Below, one piece after another: positions 1 through 10,600 of a stretch of 52,971 nucleotides of DNA; within the stretch, counting starts at the first letter, position 1; each line of letters starts with the position of its first letter. The position numbers were made by a program, and so were the translations under genes. Under the pieces are notes generated by a model that saw only the letters and a program-made list of their open reading frames with translations, searched no databases and was not told where the DNA came from. This stretch comes from Zelonia costaricensis (lineage: Eukaryota > Euglenozoa > Kinetoplastea > Trypanosomatida > Trypanosomatidae): assembly GCA_030849075.1 (NCBI GenBank), contig JASAOO010003391.1, forward strand, positions 1 through 52,971, read 5' to 3'.

Positions 1-420
1 GTGCCGAGAGTATCCGCATTCGTGGGGCGCCCGCCAGCGCTTCAAGGCTTGGGAGACCCTCGCACTCGCTGAAGGCGACGAATTCCATTAGCGGGCATGT
101 GGTGAGGTCGTTGATGTTGCTGAGGAGGCCGCCGCAAACGTCGAGTGTTCGCTGCCTTGCCACTCCCGTCAGCGGCATCAGGCTCTGAATATCGTGCCTT
201 CAGGCTCTTTTTCTGTCCGCACCCAATGGATGTGGCTGCTCAGGGAAAGGCTAGAGTAGGAGGTGGATAGGTCACCGCATGTGTGCATCCATCGCAACAT
301 GTTGCATCTGTCGCAGGTCGTCTTGGCGGCCGCCAGCCCATCAAGGTTCTTCTCAAACAAACAACCGCAGTCTCGGATAACGGGACAGTGGCCGCACAAC
401 AGGGCAGGAGTGCTCGTTGT
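1..420 (-). pseudogene. Fragments of a leucine-rich-repeat protein gene, running off the left edge
   Basis: Read on the minus strand, positions about 205 to 1 are open and give a leucine/cysteine-periodic sequence (for example LDVCGG, then NDLTTCPLMEF, then LPSLEALAGAPRMRIL) with the spacing of trypanosomatid leucine-rich repeats. A second stretch in another frame (399-178) includes the LRR-like NLDGLAAAK and several cysteines (CGHC, CDRC). A stop and a frame change separate the two, so this looks like a decayed or interrupted LRR gene and not an intact one. An alternative for the cysteine-rich part is a zinc-knuckle tail of the adjacent retroelement. The LRR assignment rests on repeat pattern only. 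Confidence 0.4.
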
Positions 421-506
421 TTATTGATGGGCTTCGACAGGGGAGCTGGCATCCCAGCCCCACCCCTCTCGAGACCTCTGCCCTGGAGTGCCAGACCCCC
501 GCGTCG

Positions 507-870
507 TCAGTGTGCGCGGCTGGGGGCATCGGCGGTGTTCTCCGCTGAAGCTACGGACGTGCTCGTCACGTGGTAGTCGGCGAGGAAGGGAACGAGGCGG
601 AAGAGCTCGGCGTTCACGGCGCAGCTGCGCGCGCGCGCCGGGAACGGACGGCAGCCAAAGCTGACGTGGTATCCACGTGGAGGTGGATGTGTGAGCCCGG
701 GAGAAAGCGAGGTCGAAACCCAGCCAACGCGATGGCGATCGCGCGTGTCTCGGCGGCGTTGATGTTGTCCGCCCGTTGCGGTCAACGCGACCCGAGGATG
801 ACCGTCGATGTGGTCCCCTGGTCAATACACACAGCGCCCCACCCATCGGGGGTGGCCTCGCTGTTACATC
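507..870 (-). pseudogene. RNase H domain of the retroelement, frame-broken
   Basis: Around 856-836 the minus strand reads TPDGWGAVCIDQG, the first RNase H block with its Asp, and then meets a TGA. After a break the frame ending at 507 gives NINAAETRA, HLHVDTTSALAAVRSRRA, then YHVTSTSVASAENTADAPSRAH. These match the central acidic positions and the terminal N-x-A-D-x-x-S-R block of retroelement RNase H domains of the DIRS/Ngaro type. The domain follows the RT directly, as in RT-RNase H polyproteins. At least one in-frame stop separates its halves. Confidence 0.7.
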
Positions 871-1099
871 GAAGTGGGGCTGGCGTGACCCGTGCAGGCG
901 AACAGTGCGGGGGGCGTTGCTCCATGCCACTTCCCACCACGCCTTCAACTGCCGTAACGCCGATGGTAGGAGGAGTGCGGGGTCATGGAGCGACACGAGA
1001 CCCCGGTTGAGTCGAGCCATCAATCGCCGCGCCGCCTTGAGCAACCACCAGCAATGATGAGGAGGGATTGTCAAGACCCGCGCCGCAAACCACAGCCTG

Positions 1100-2063
1100 C
1101 CGAGCAGACGCTCAAGTTCTCCACTGACAAAAACCGCAGATCGCGCGCCAACGTCAGGTGGTGATGCGCCTTGGCGCCCAAAGACACAGTGTGCGCATCG
1201 TGGTCGAAGGCGATGCCGGCGAACGTGCACTGTGCCGCCGAAGTCGTCTCGTCGTCGTTAAACGTGACCCGTGCCTGGGGCGCTCGTTGCCGGAATCGCG
1301 CGAGGAACGCGTCGACGTCCTGCCGTGCTCCTGTCCACTGCAGGTTGTCGATTCAAGCAGCGGCCGTGACCTTCTTCGCGACCCAATCGGGGGCGCAGAA
1401 GTCGGGGTCGCCGCCGATGACCGATACCAGCGTGTGCATGGGCTCTGGACTCATGGACAAACCCATCGGCAACGCCCGCATCTGCCACACGCGGCCGAAC
1501 GAATCCGCGAAGCGAAAAAACTTCCTGTACCGCTTGGGGGGGACCTGGAGGAATGAACACGCCAGCTCACACACACCTCCCCACGACGCCATCGCGGTGT
1601 CACACGGCGTTCGCGGCAACGGCACCTGCGGCACGTAGCCCCGCTCGGTCAACCAATCGTTCAGCGCGTGCGGCCAGAGGATGAAGCGAAGCCGGTTGCC
1701 ATACGTCTTCTCTTCGACCACGGTGAATGCGGAGCATAGGTTGCGGTGGAAGGTGTCCTTGGCGGGTTCGGCGATGCTGCAGTCGACCAGCGCATCGGCC
1801 CACTGGCCGCGGAGCGCGGGCGTGTCGTATGACGCCGTTGGGGCATACTCGTCCAACAGGGCCCACAGCGAGTCGAGACGTGGCTGAACCGCCGGCAGAG
1901 CGTGTCGCCGGATGCACGCGTAGCCGAGGTGCCGTACGGGTCGCACGTGGAGGGGAAGGGCGAGTTCAACCGCGGTGGCGGGGGGTCGGGCCTTTGCGCG
2001 GCGGGGAGGATGGAGTGCCCGGGTCCGAGGTCGTGGTCGTCGGGATCCGCCATGCCGGCCCAC
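1100..2063 (-). pseudogene. Reverse transcriptase domain of the retroelement, interrupted at the active site
   Basis: The minus-strand frame from 2063 to 1353 contains recognisable RT blocks: RLRFILWPHALNDWL (fingers), then ACSFLQVPPKRYRKFFRF, then GRVWQMRALPMGLSMSPEPM, the DIRS-like LPxGxxxxP box. The frame ends with TGA at 1353-1355. The next codons, without a frame change, read IDN LQWTG, so the stop sits where the Tyr of a Y-x-D-D/N catalytic box is expected. Downstream the same frame continues through LARFRQRAPQARVTFND and FAGIAFDHDAHTVSLG, typical of the RT palm and thumb. The product should be non-functional as it stands. Confidence 0.7.
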
Positions 2064-2499
2064 GGTTGACGCGCTATAGCAGCTGCGTCAGACTCGCGGT
2101 CCCGATCAGCCGCGCCGCCGCCCTGCGTCGCACCAAAACGGGAGGCCCCAAACCGCGCCATGGCCAGCACCAGTTTCAGCAGGTAACTGGAGGCCTTGGT
2201 GCGGTGGTCGCGTGCCGAAAGCATGGGAGATTCTAGGTACACTCCCTCCAAAGCGTCACAGAGGACTTCCCGGAGTCGCTGATACCCCGGATAGTGGAGG
2301 TCGTGAACGCCGGGAGCAGAAGCGGCAAGTCGCGGGTGGGACCCAGGATCTCCCAAGACTCCGGACGAAGGTAGCCAAAAGGCCGCACTGAGTCGTTGCC
2401 ACGTGCCTCGTTGTCCTTGTCTTCGTAGGTCGCGGCAGTCGAGAAGCGCACCCGCGAGGGCCGTCGGTGTCCGCTGCGTGGGGGGGGGGCGCGAGCTCC

Positions 2500-3420
2500 T
2501 GCACGCTACTCAAGTCGGAGCTGTTGTCAGAGTCGGAGGCGGAGCCGCGCGCTGGCGGACGACGGGTAGACGGGGGTGGGGGCGGTGGCTGTGGGCATGC
2601 CAGGCTGGGCGGCCGGTGGGGACATCTCGACGTGTGCCCGGAGTGCGTCGACGGAGTGTGCGTTCCGGGCGAGCCGCGCGTCCTGGGGAGTGTTATGCTG
2701 CGCTGCCTGCTGAAGGGCGTTTGCGGAGTCGTTACGCAGCTGGTGCACCTCCTGCTGCAAGGAAGCGTGAGCTACTCGAATGTCCTGCTTCTCGGTGGAA
2801 GGCAGCTGGTTCAGCTTTGCAGTCTCCTGGGACATCGCCCGCATGGTCGCCTGGGATTCCTGCATATAGGTGGCCAGCATGGAGTGTAGCTGCGCGTCGC
2901 GCTGCTGGCCGTCGGAGGCAACCGAGTGCACGTTGGAGGCCGTTTGGTTCACCGCGGCCTGGGTNCGCTGAGCGCTTGGACGTTGCCCATGATGTGCGTC
3001 ATGGCACCCGTCAACGATGCCGCCTGCATCTGGACCTCAATCCAGGAGCTGTCCATCTGAGTCTGCGTCCAGCGCGTCTGGCCTTGGTGGAACTGGAAAA
3101 GGGCCTGCGCGAAGTGGGTGAACATCGCGCTCACGGCGTTGTAGTCGGCGAGGGGGGGGGGCGGTAGCGGCCGAGGCGTGGCGCCATGGCGGCCGGGATG
3201 CTGGGCTGCACCACGGCCGAGTCGATCTCCGTCTGCAGCGGAAACGGCTCGTCGGTGACATCCGTCACCCGGAACGCTTGTCCGGCATCGTTAATGGCGT
3301 AGACCCCGTCCTCCGATCGCCCGCTCTCGTGTCACGTGATGCGCAGCGGAAACGGCGCACCCTGACCCGCTTAGGTCAACCCGTATGCCACCAGACGGCT
3401 GTCCAGGGTTATGGAAATCG
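2500..3420 (-). pseudogene. Gag-like/ORF1 region of the retroelement, coiled coil
   Basis: Minus-strand frames here encode a long amphipathic, Gln/Ala/Met/Thr-rich helix-forming sequence, for example the stretch beginning MSAMFTHFAQALFQF and a later one with HSMLATYMQESQATMRAM. A short upstream piece reads INDAGQAFRVTDVTDEPFPLQ. The uncalled base near 2965 splits the two main helical parts, and G10 tracts bound the region. There is no zinc knuckle. Position ahead of the RT suggests a structural (Gag-like) protein. No sequence family was recognised. Confidence 0.5.
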
Positions 3421-3440
3421 ATGTGGTGTGGTGTGTGTGT

Positions 3441-4492
3441 GTGTGGGAGGGGTATATGGGCCGCGATGTGAGGGATGTGGAGAGGTGACTATTTTCTTTT
3501 CTTTTTTGTAGGGGTTAGCGCGACAGAAACGGAGCCAAGACTGGCGAGGAAGAACAAGGGAGAGACATAAAAGGAGGAGACATTCAACCTTGGCGACAAG
3601 GCGCATCGTCAGCAGCAAGGGATCGAAGCGAAGGCAGGAGCGGTGTGGGTGCACGTGCGCGTATGGCAACATGCACACAGAGAAAAGCGGGAAAGAGGGA
3701 GGGGGCAGGGGCCCGATGCCAGGAAGTGTGGCACGGTATGACGCGTTGCCCTCCATGAATGAAGGGTGCGAGGTGGGCAAGGCACTGAATGGCCGTGCCC
3801 TCCCTCGCTTCGCGCGCTGACGAGGCGAGCGTAGCTGGCATTGTACGTACGTGCCGGCGGCACATCGCGCTTCGGCGCAACAGGATGAATCAAAAGTGTA
3901 TGGTACATCGACCGAGCATCAACGGCAGGGGGGAGCGAGAAGAGAGCTGTGCCACGGTGCGGCCGGACGGCCTCCGCGGCTGCGGGGACCTACAGGGAGA
4001 AGCAGCAGGAGGTGTCTGGGGTGGGAGTGGGACGGAGAGGGACACGACGGCGCACCACTAGCGATTGCGCCACGCCGCGTACGCGTGTGTGTGTGTGTGT
4101 GTGTGTAGGTGGGTGGCAGCCTCGTCAAGAGATGGCTTCGAGTGCAGGCGCGAAGGTGCGGGCAAGTGCCGCGATCCGCGCTTCTCTCTTGTCGCATTCG
4201 TCAGGTGGGAAGGCAGCAGGGCGAGCAGGCTGCGTACACGAGGAAGCGTCCGCGCAGTGAGCGAGGGCCCCCTCTGAGGCTCAAGAGCGCGCATTCAACG
4301 GGGAAGGGTGAGGATGTCAGTGAACGCACCGTCAAGCCAGGGACGGTTCAGAGCACTCGCCCGCCCTCCACGACAACACGCACACGCACACACATAGGCG
4401 GGCACACCCAGCCGCCTCCCCTCCCCTCCAGCCGCCATTGCCGCTTCCCTGACGCGCCGTCGCGGATACACCCAACGGTGGGCCCTCCCGTC
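3441..4492. other. Spacer between cyclophilin gene and retroelement
   Basis: No credible coding sequence was found. The segment should hold the 3' UTR and polyadenylation region of the cyclophilin gene, which is transcribed leftwards. It contains GT-rich tracts at about 3422-3446 and 4086-4107 and a short polypurine stretch near 3535-3580. Confidence 0.6.
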
Positions 4493-5572
4493 TCAGCTCG
4501 CCTCCGACGTGTCCAGCACGCCGCAGTCGGCAATGGTGATGGCCACCTTGGGTGACTGATTGTGGCGCACCTCCACCGCGTGGATCGCGTCCACGACGGC
4601 CGAGCCGTCCATGACGCGCCCGAACGCAACGTACTTGCCGTCCATCCACGACATCGGGCGCCGCGTAATGTAAAACGCAGACCCGTTTGTGTGGGGCCCG
4701 TCGTTGCACATTCCGATAACACCCGCCGCGTCGTGGCGCACGGCGAACGTTTCGTCAGGGAAGCAGCGCCCGTAGCAGGAGTAGCCGCCGTTGCCGGTGT
4801 GCCCCGCGCTGACGTCGCCCGCCATGACCCACGCGTCCTTCAGGATGCGGAAGAAGGTGGTGCCCTTGTACCCCACCTCCTGCACCGGCGCCTCCGCGGT
4901 GGCGTCGGCCGCAGGGGCGCCGGACGGCGTTGGCACGGCCACACTCGTGCCGCGGCACAGTTCGCAGAAATTGCGGCACGTCAGCGGCGCGAGGGTTGCG
5001 TACAGCTCCACCCACACGCGCCCCCCGCTCCCCGCGGCGTCCCCGGCGATCTGAACATCCAGCCAGCAGTACTGCCCACCGCGGGCGGCGAGGAAGCTCT
5101 GCCAGGCCTTGGCACCCTGCGCTGCATAGTACGTCGTGGCAGCAGCGTCGTCCTTCCCGCTGTCGTGCGCGCTCACGTACCGCGCTTGGGTACGCATGTG
5201 TTGCAGGAAGGCGTCGGCCGACAGCACCAGCTGCGGCGCGCCGCCACCGCTCCCGTGCTGCTCCACCAGCGCAGTCGGTGGCGCTTGCGAGGGAGCCGCG
5301 GCGTCGCTGGGGACGCCGGCACCACTCGTCGCATCGGCCCCCGTTGCGGCGGCGCCGGCGTCAGGCGACGCTGCGGATGCGGCGGAGGGCAGAAGGCCGG
5401 CAGCGGCCCACGTGGCGCACCGCGCGTCGAACTCGCGCGGCAGCTCCTGTACGACCGTCACGGCGAAGGTGTCGGTGTACTTCTCATTGACGTACGCCGC
5501 GGCCTCGGCACAGCGCTGGAAGTCCGGCGATGTGATGCGGCCGTACACAGTGTAGGAGATGATGCCGGACAT
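4493..5572 (-). CDS. Cyclophilin-type peptidyl-prolyl cis-trans isomerase with N-terminal extension
   Basis: This 359-residue protein ends in a cyclophilin domain (about 168-354). By alignment to human cyclophilin A from memory, Arg242 matches the catalytic Arg55, Asn290 matches Asn102 and Trp309 matches Trp121. Gln63 is Met250, Gln111 is Ala299 and Phe113 is Tyr301, so the active site is partly remodelled and activity may be altered. An Ala/Pro-rich insert lies inside the domain near 209-231. Residues 1-60 may be a small thioredoxin-like fold, but this is weak; 62-110 is low-complexity Ala/Ser/Gly. No signal peptide or membrane segment is seen, so cytosolic or nuclear protein folding is likely. 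It is the last gene of the minus cluster before the retroelement. Confidence 0.88.
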   Translation of the reverse strand: MSGIISYTVYGRITSPDFQRCAEAAAYVNEKYTDTFAVTVVQELPREFDARCATWAAAGLLPSAASAASPDAGAAATGADATSGAGVPSDAAAPSQAPPTALVEQHGSGGGAPQLVLSADAFLQHMRTQARYVSAHDSGKDDAAATTYYAAQGAKAWQSFLAARGGQYCWLDVQIAGDAAGSGGRVWVELYATLAPLTCRNFCELCRGTSVAVPTPSGAPAADATAEAPVQEVGYKGTTFFRILKDAWVMAGDVSAGHTGNGGYSCYGRCFPDETFAVRHDAAGVIGMCNDGPHTNGSAFYITRRPMSWMDGKYVAFGRVMDGSAVVDAIHAVEVRHNQSPKVAITIADCGVLDTSEAS

Positions 5573-6299
5573 AATACGGGTGTGTTTGGGTGTGGGTGTG
5601 GGGGGTGTGGTGTGTGTGTGTGTGTGTGTCTCGGGCGGTGGCTGGGTGCAAACCGCTTGTTTTCTCTTTCGTGCTGTGACAGGCCTGAAGCGCTGTGGAG
5701 TTGAGTAATGCAGTGGATCGCTGTGTGTGTGTGTGCGTGCAGAGAAGGGAGAGAAGGGCGAAGTGCGAGCGGGAAGGGTGCGTGCTCGTACAAGGCACGC
5801 TGCCGGCGCGGCAGGCGCGTAGTCGTCGTGCGCGAAACAGAACCCACTTCATCATCGCCATCAGCGCTCACACCCACACAGTACGAGGTGGGGGGGAGGG
5901 AAGACCGTGCGGCCAGAGCTGCGTAGCGGTGCGTCACACGGGGGCCAAGGCGAGGCTGAGGGTGACTTGGTTGAACGCAGAGGCGCTTTCGTTGTCGTAT
6001 AGCGAACGAAAGGGGGAGGAGACGACGCCGCCGCACATACTACCACAGAAGCTGAATAAGATCCAAAAAGCAACAATACGCACCATCACACACGCACACA
6101 TACACACAAGCAGAGGGATGCACTTCCGTTTTCTCACAGTCCTCCCCGCCTTCCCCGCCAGCCCTTCTGCTGGGAGGAGGACTGCGAGTTTGTGGCGAGG
6201 GCGCCGAAGGCCGCGGACCACGGGCCGTGTGGAAGAGAAGGGGAGGGAGGGACGCACACACACACACACACACGGCTGCAGCGGGTGCACACTGAGCCC
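5573..6299. other. Spacer with GT/CA tracts
   Basis: No gene was seen. GT-rich sequence lies at 5579-5630 just upstream of the cyclophilin start, so it should be in its 5' UTR or splice-acceptor region on the minus strand. A (CA)n tract lies at about 6252-6272. Confidence 0.6.
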
Positions 6300-6722
6300 T
6301 CACTCCACTCCCTTCTCCGAGAAGTCGCTGATGCGCTGCTTCAGACGTGCATAGCGTGCCTGCCCGGCCGCCCCACCGCTGCAGTACACGCTCAGCCCGC
6401 TGCCCAGGAGCGCAGGAGCGCCACCGCACACCACCGTCGCGGAGACCACGGCGGCGGTGATCCAGGGATGGCTGCGGACGAGCGCGTCCATGTCCTCACT
6501 AAACGACCGCTGCACCGGCGGCGGGCTCAGCGACCACCGCACGCTGCCCCACACGCCCGAGAAGGTGCTTGCGCTCACGGTCGGTCTCGGCGCCCCCGCA
6601 TTGGACGAGCCGGCCGCGGGGGTGTCACTGGTGAAGGCCGTGTACAGCGTGGGATACGTGGCCTGCGTGATGGACAGGCCGCCCATGAACTGGAAGAGGA
6701 TCTGCGGTGCGGTGCGGTACAT
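6300..6722 (-). CDS. Hypothetical small membrane protein, mitochondrial-type
   Basis: This is a 140-residue protein of unrecognised family, starting MYRTAPQILFQFMGG at an ATG at 6722-6720. The frame extends further upstream but only with a TTG. A hydrophobic segment (about WITAAVVSATVVCGGAPALLG) lies near residues 87-107 and is followed by a Gly/Ala-rich turn and a short basic-acidic tail. The central part is Ser/Thr/Pro-rich. A single transmembrane pass near the C terminus and an N terminus with few acidic residues would suit a mitochondrial membrane protein, but there is no clear signature. Its position between two well-supported genes on the same strand, and its clean frame, support it being real. 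Confidence 0.65.
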   Translation of the reverse strand: MYRTAPQILFQFMGGLSITQATYPTLYTAFTSDTPAAGSSNAGAPRPTVSASTFSGVWGSVRWSLSPPPVQRSFSEDMDALVRSHPWITAAVVSATVVCGGAPALLGSGLSVYCSGGAAGQARYARLKQRISDFSEKGVE

Positions 6723-7611
6723 CGGGACGCGGATGACGGCAGAGCGGGGGCAGCTGCCGAAGAAGCAAGTAGAGAGAGCAGAGGAGCGATGCCACGCGAG
6801 GTGCCGCAGTACCGGCGCCGACGATGAGCCTGTAAAGGCGGAGAATGCGAGCAAGGCGGGTTGTCAGCGGTGTGTGTGCGTGTGTGTGTGATTGAGAGGG
6901 AGTGGGAGGGGTGTGAAGGGGGCAAGCAGCACAAAGACGCCGAAGACGTGCACGAGAAGGTGAGCCTATCAAGCGAGTTAGGGGGGGGGGCATGGTAGCG
7001 TAGCAATGATAGGCTGCGCAGTTGCCGCGGAGCGCCGCGTTCAGCCTCTTTGCATAGACACATGCGACAGGCTGTACGTGGGTCTCCGTAGCCCCTTCCC
7101 TCCTCTTCTCTTCCACGAGCCTCTGCCTCTGCCAGTGGGCACGAGTGGGTCGGCGGTGTACACACGGTGCACATCTTCTGCTTGTGTCTGTGGCACCTCG
7201 GTACACCCGGAAGCGACGTGTGTGTTGGAGTGTGTGTATGGTACAAGGTTCACGCCAACGCGGTCGATTCGGCGAGAAGCGACGCTGCGCCGCGCGGGAC
7301 AACGATCTGCAGACCTCAATAGAAAACAAAGCGGGGCGACAAGGCGGAGAAGAGGGGAGGGGGGGGGGTCGTGCGCGATGAGGTTTCGCGGAAAGGGGGC
7401 CCCGGGGTGAAGGCAGAGGAGAAGGGTGCAGTGAACGTCTAGAGGGGGGTGTAACGGTTCGAGATCAATCTAAAAGAACAACAAAAAAGACAAACAGCGT
7501 GAGTTGGTGCGCGGGTGTCCAGCTCAGCGTACGTGTGAAGACGCCCTATTCACAACACAGCTTGAAACACAAACGCACACACATACACACATACACACAG
7601 CAAGAGGGAGC
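6723..7611. other. Spacer between SNF2 gene and small membrane protein gene
   Basis: No gene was seen. Contents include a TG tract near 6870-6890, G-runs near 6981-6989 and 7361-7368, and CA-rich sequence at about 7570-7601 beside the SNF2 stop codon. Confidence 0.6.
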
Positions 7612-10600
7612 TTAAAAGCTCGAGCGGCACGAAGCGAACTCTGCAGAGCTGCAGTCGCCATCGCCCAATGCCATCGCCGCCGCCGACGTCACCGCGGCAA
7701 CGCGTTTGGCAGACGGCAACAGAGGCGGGGAGCTCGCACAGGAGAGGCGAGAAACAGGCAACGCATCAGTCACCGCGCCGTCGTGCACTACTTCGACGAC
7801 GTCATCGAAGTCGAAGTCTCCAGCCGCGACGTCGCAGTAGTCGTCATCCTCGGGCCCCGCCACCCACATGGGCGAAGTGTCCAACGCTTCAAGCGGCGTC
7901 GACGGTGCGGCCTCCGTTCGGCCTGCGGCTGGCGACAACATGGCGCCACACTCGACACCGCCGCTTCCAACCACCACGACTGACACCGACGTTGCCGTCG
8001 CGGTGTGCCCATCCTCCACCGCGCCGACATCTGCGAGAGCGGGGCAGGGACGCGTGCCTGTGCTGTCACCGCCCACCGTCTCCTCCTCTTCGTCGCGCGG
8101 CGGCAAACCCCACTCACCGCAGAAACGCCGCGGCGGCGACACGACGTCGTCGTCGCTACTGACGAGGTCAGGCGAGCGTGCACGAAGACGGCAACCGCCC
8201 GTCTCGTGCGCCGGACGCGGCGGGTCGTACTCGGCGTGGTCGCCGTCGTCGATACCCACCTGCGGCGGCGTGGCCTCGGCCGACCGCGACTGCGATTGCA
8301 GGGTCGGTGCAGCATCACACACCTCCTCCATGCCTCGAAAAGCGGACCGTGGCACGCATGGGGGAGCTTCACCCTGTGGCAGTGCGGTGCGACCGTGCGC
8401 CCGCGCTGCCGGCGTCGCACGCGTGGGCTCCTCCCCGTCGTCTCCGCGCACCGGCTGCGGCGTGCACACCGCCTCTGTGAGGATGCACGCGTTGTCGCTC
8501 ACGTCGCAGACGCCGTCGATGCCGCGGAGCGCGTCCCGCAGCGCCGCGTCGACCCGCCCCGGGTGCAGCTGCGCCAGCTGAGCCGCCGTCGTGCTGCGAT
8601 CGACGTCGTCCATCACGAACATGCTGCGCAGCTGCAGGCGAGTGAAGTAGCGGTGCAGCTCACTGCACAGCGACGAGCTCGCCCCGTCCCCCGCGGCACC
8701 CGCAGCGTCCGCGGACGTCGTCGTCGTTGACTGCAGCGCGGCCATGCGCTTGAAGATCTGGTTGCGGTACACCTTCTCCTCGACAGTGCCGCACGTCACG
8801 AGTCGATAGACCACGACGTCGCGGCGCTGCCCGATGCGGTGCACCCGGTCCACCGCCTGCGCGTCCGCCGACGGGTTCCAGCTCGGGTCCAGCAGCACCA
8901 CCGCCGACGCGGCGGAAAAGGTGAGGCCCACCCCGCCAACCTGGGTCGTGAGCAGGCACACCCACACCACGTCACGCGCGCCACTCGTGCCTGGCGTCGC
9001 CGCCGCATCGACGTCGCCGTCGGCGTTGAAGCTGTCCACTGCGGCGCAGCGCCGCTCGCTGGGCATGTCGCCGTCCACCTGCGTGTGACGCACCCCCCAC
9101 TCGCGCAGCAGGAAGCCCAGCAGGCGCAGCAGCCGCTTCGAGCGGGAGAAGACGAGCGTCTTGCGCCGCTCCCCAATGCAGCGCACGATGAGCCGCAGCG
9201 CGACCCACAGCTTTGCCCCGGCGAACACGTCCCCCATCTCGGCCACTGGTGCCGTGTACGGCCGGTGGTCGTCCTGCAGCGCCGCCGCGAAGGCCTCGTC
9301 GGTGAGGTTCAGCCACGGGTGGTTGCAGATCTGCCCGAGCATCGTGAGCAGCAGCAGCGGGTTCGCAGCCGACCCCGACGCCGATGCCCTGTTGCTGCTG
9401 CTGGTGCTGCTGCTGCCACCGCCGTCCTCTGCTAACATGCGATCAGCCGCTGCGTCGAGCTCGTCGTCTGCGACTTCGCCGCCGCCTCCGCTGCCGCATG
9501 TGTCCATGTCTGGGGCCCGCACTGTGGCCACCTCCTTCGACTCCAGGAAGGCCGCGTACAGGTCCTGCTGTACCGCCGACATGCGCACCCAGACCACGAG
9601 GTCGCGCTTCTCGCTAGACAAGACCTCCGCCGCCACGTCTTTCTTTTCGCGCCGCAGCATGAACGGCTGGATCGCCGCCTGCAGCTTTGCCAGCTCGCTG
9701 GACGCGGCCTCCCGCTGCGACGCGCTGGCGTCCCGCTCGTTGCCGCGCAGCAGCATCGCGCTGACGGACTTGAAGCTGTTCTTGTCCGTGTCCAGAATGG
9801 AGCCGTCGAGAAAGCGGAAGATGCTCCACATGTCGTCGAAGGTGTTCATTAGCGGCGTCCCTGTCAGTGCGATCTTGTGGCGCGCCGCCAGGGTCAGGGC
9901 GCTCTTGAAGACGCACGTGCTGGGGTCCCTGATCAGGTGCGCCTCGTCCAGCACGACGTAGTCCACCAGCGTCGCACTCATGTCCGCCGCGTCCTGCCGG
10001 AGCACGCCGTAGGTGGTGAGCAGGATGCACGGCAGCCCGTAGCGCAGCTTGCGCCACCGCGCCTGTCGCTTCTTGCGCGGCTCGTTGTGGATCACCTCCA
10101 CAAGGCGGGAGAGCGGCGACGCCGATGCCGCCGGGGCGGACCCCGCGTCCCCCCACGTCGACAGCGCAGACGTCCACACCGGGAGCAGGGTCGGCGGCAC
10201 GACAACAATCGTCGTCTTGACCAGCTGGCGAGCGTACAGCTGGCCGAGGAAGGCCGCCACCTGCACTGTCTTGCCGAGCCCCATCTCATCCGCCAGCAGG
10301 CAGGCGCGAGACCGGCAGTGGCGGTAGTACAGCCACTGCACCCCATCGCGCTGATGCGGGAAGAGGCGGGCGTGCAGGGCAGCGGGTAGGCTGAAACGTG
10401 GCGCGGAGGAGGCGGCGACAGCGGCGCTGATGCCGCGCGCGGCAGCTTCCTCCGCCCCACCCCCGCGACACGCCGATGCCGGGGTGGCAGCGGTGTCGGC
10501 GGGCTTGGCAGGCAGCCCGCGAGGTGGTCGCGCTGTCGTGTCAGCGGTGTTCACGCATGTCTCGTGCAGCGAGCCCGCGCGCTGCCCTCGTGTGGGTGAG

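Larger units (their letters stand above)
420..3440 (-). mobile_element. Degenerate tyrosine-recombinase-type retroelement (TATE/VIPER/DIRS-like)
   Basis: On the minus strand this block reads, in order: a coiled-coil Gag-like region (about 3,420-2,500), a reverse transcriptase (about 2,060-1,150) and an RNase H (about 860-507). The pieces lie in different frames and carry stops. Runs of ten G at 3152-3161 and 2480-2489 lie near frame changes, and one base at about 2965 is uncalled. RT motif spacing (FFRF, then LPMGLSMSP) and the RNase H core (TPDGWGAV, then NTADAPSR) fit the DIRS-like group that includes TATE and VIPER of trypanosomatids. No tyrosine recombinase or terminal repeats could be recognised, so the boundaries are approximate and the family name is an inference. 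The neighbouring cluster is transcribed in the same direction. Confidence 0.7.

Noticed and set aside
2965..2965. Uncalled base n
   Set aside because: It is an assembly or sequencing ambiguity inside the decayed retroelement, not a biological feature.
507..3440. Tyrosine recombinase expected for a TATE/VIPER-like element
   Set aside because: I could not find the R-x-x-R...Y block in any frame here; it may be deleted, outside the window or too diverged, so it is not annotated.
5458..6036. 192-codon minus-strand frame upstream of the cyclophilin
   Set aside because: Mostly translated GT/CA and His/Thr repeat; no domain.
7455..7475. tRNA B-box-like GGTTCGAGATC
   Set aside because: No matching A box or cloverleaf upstream; not a tRNA. 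No other tRNA, rRNA or CRISPR structure was seen.
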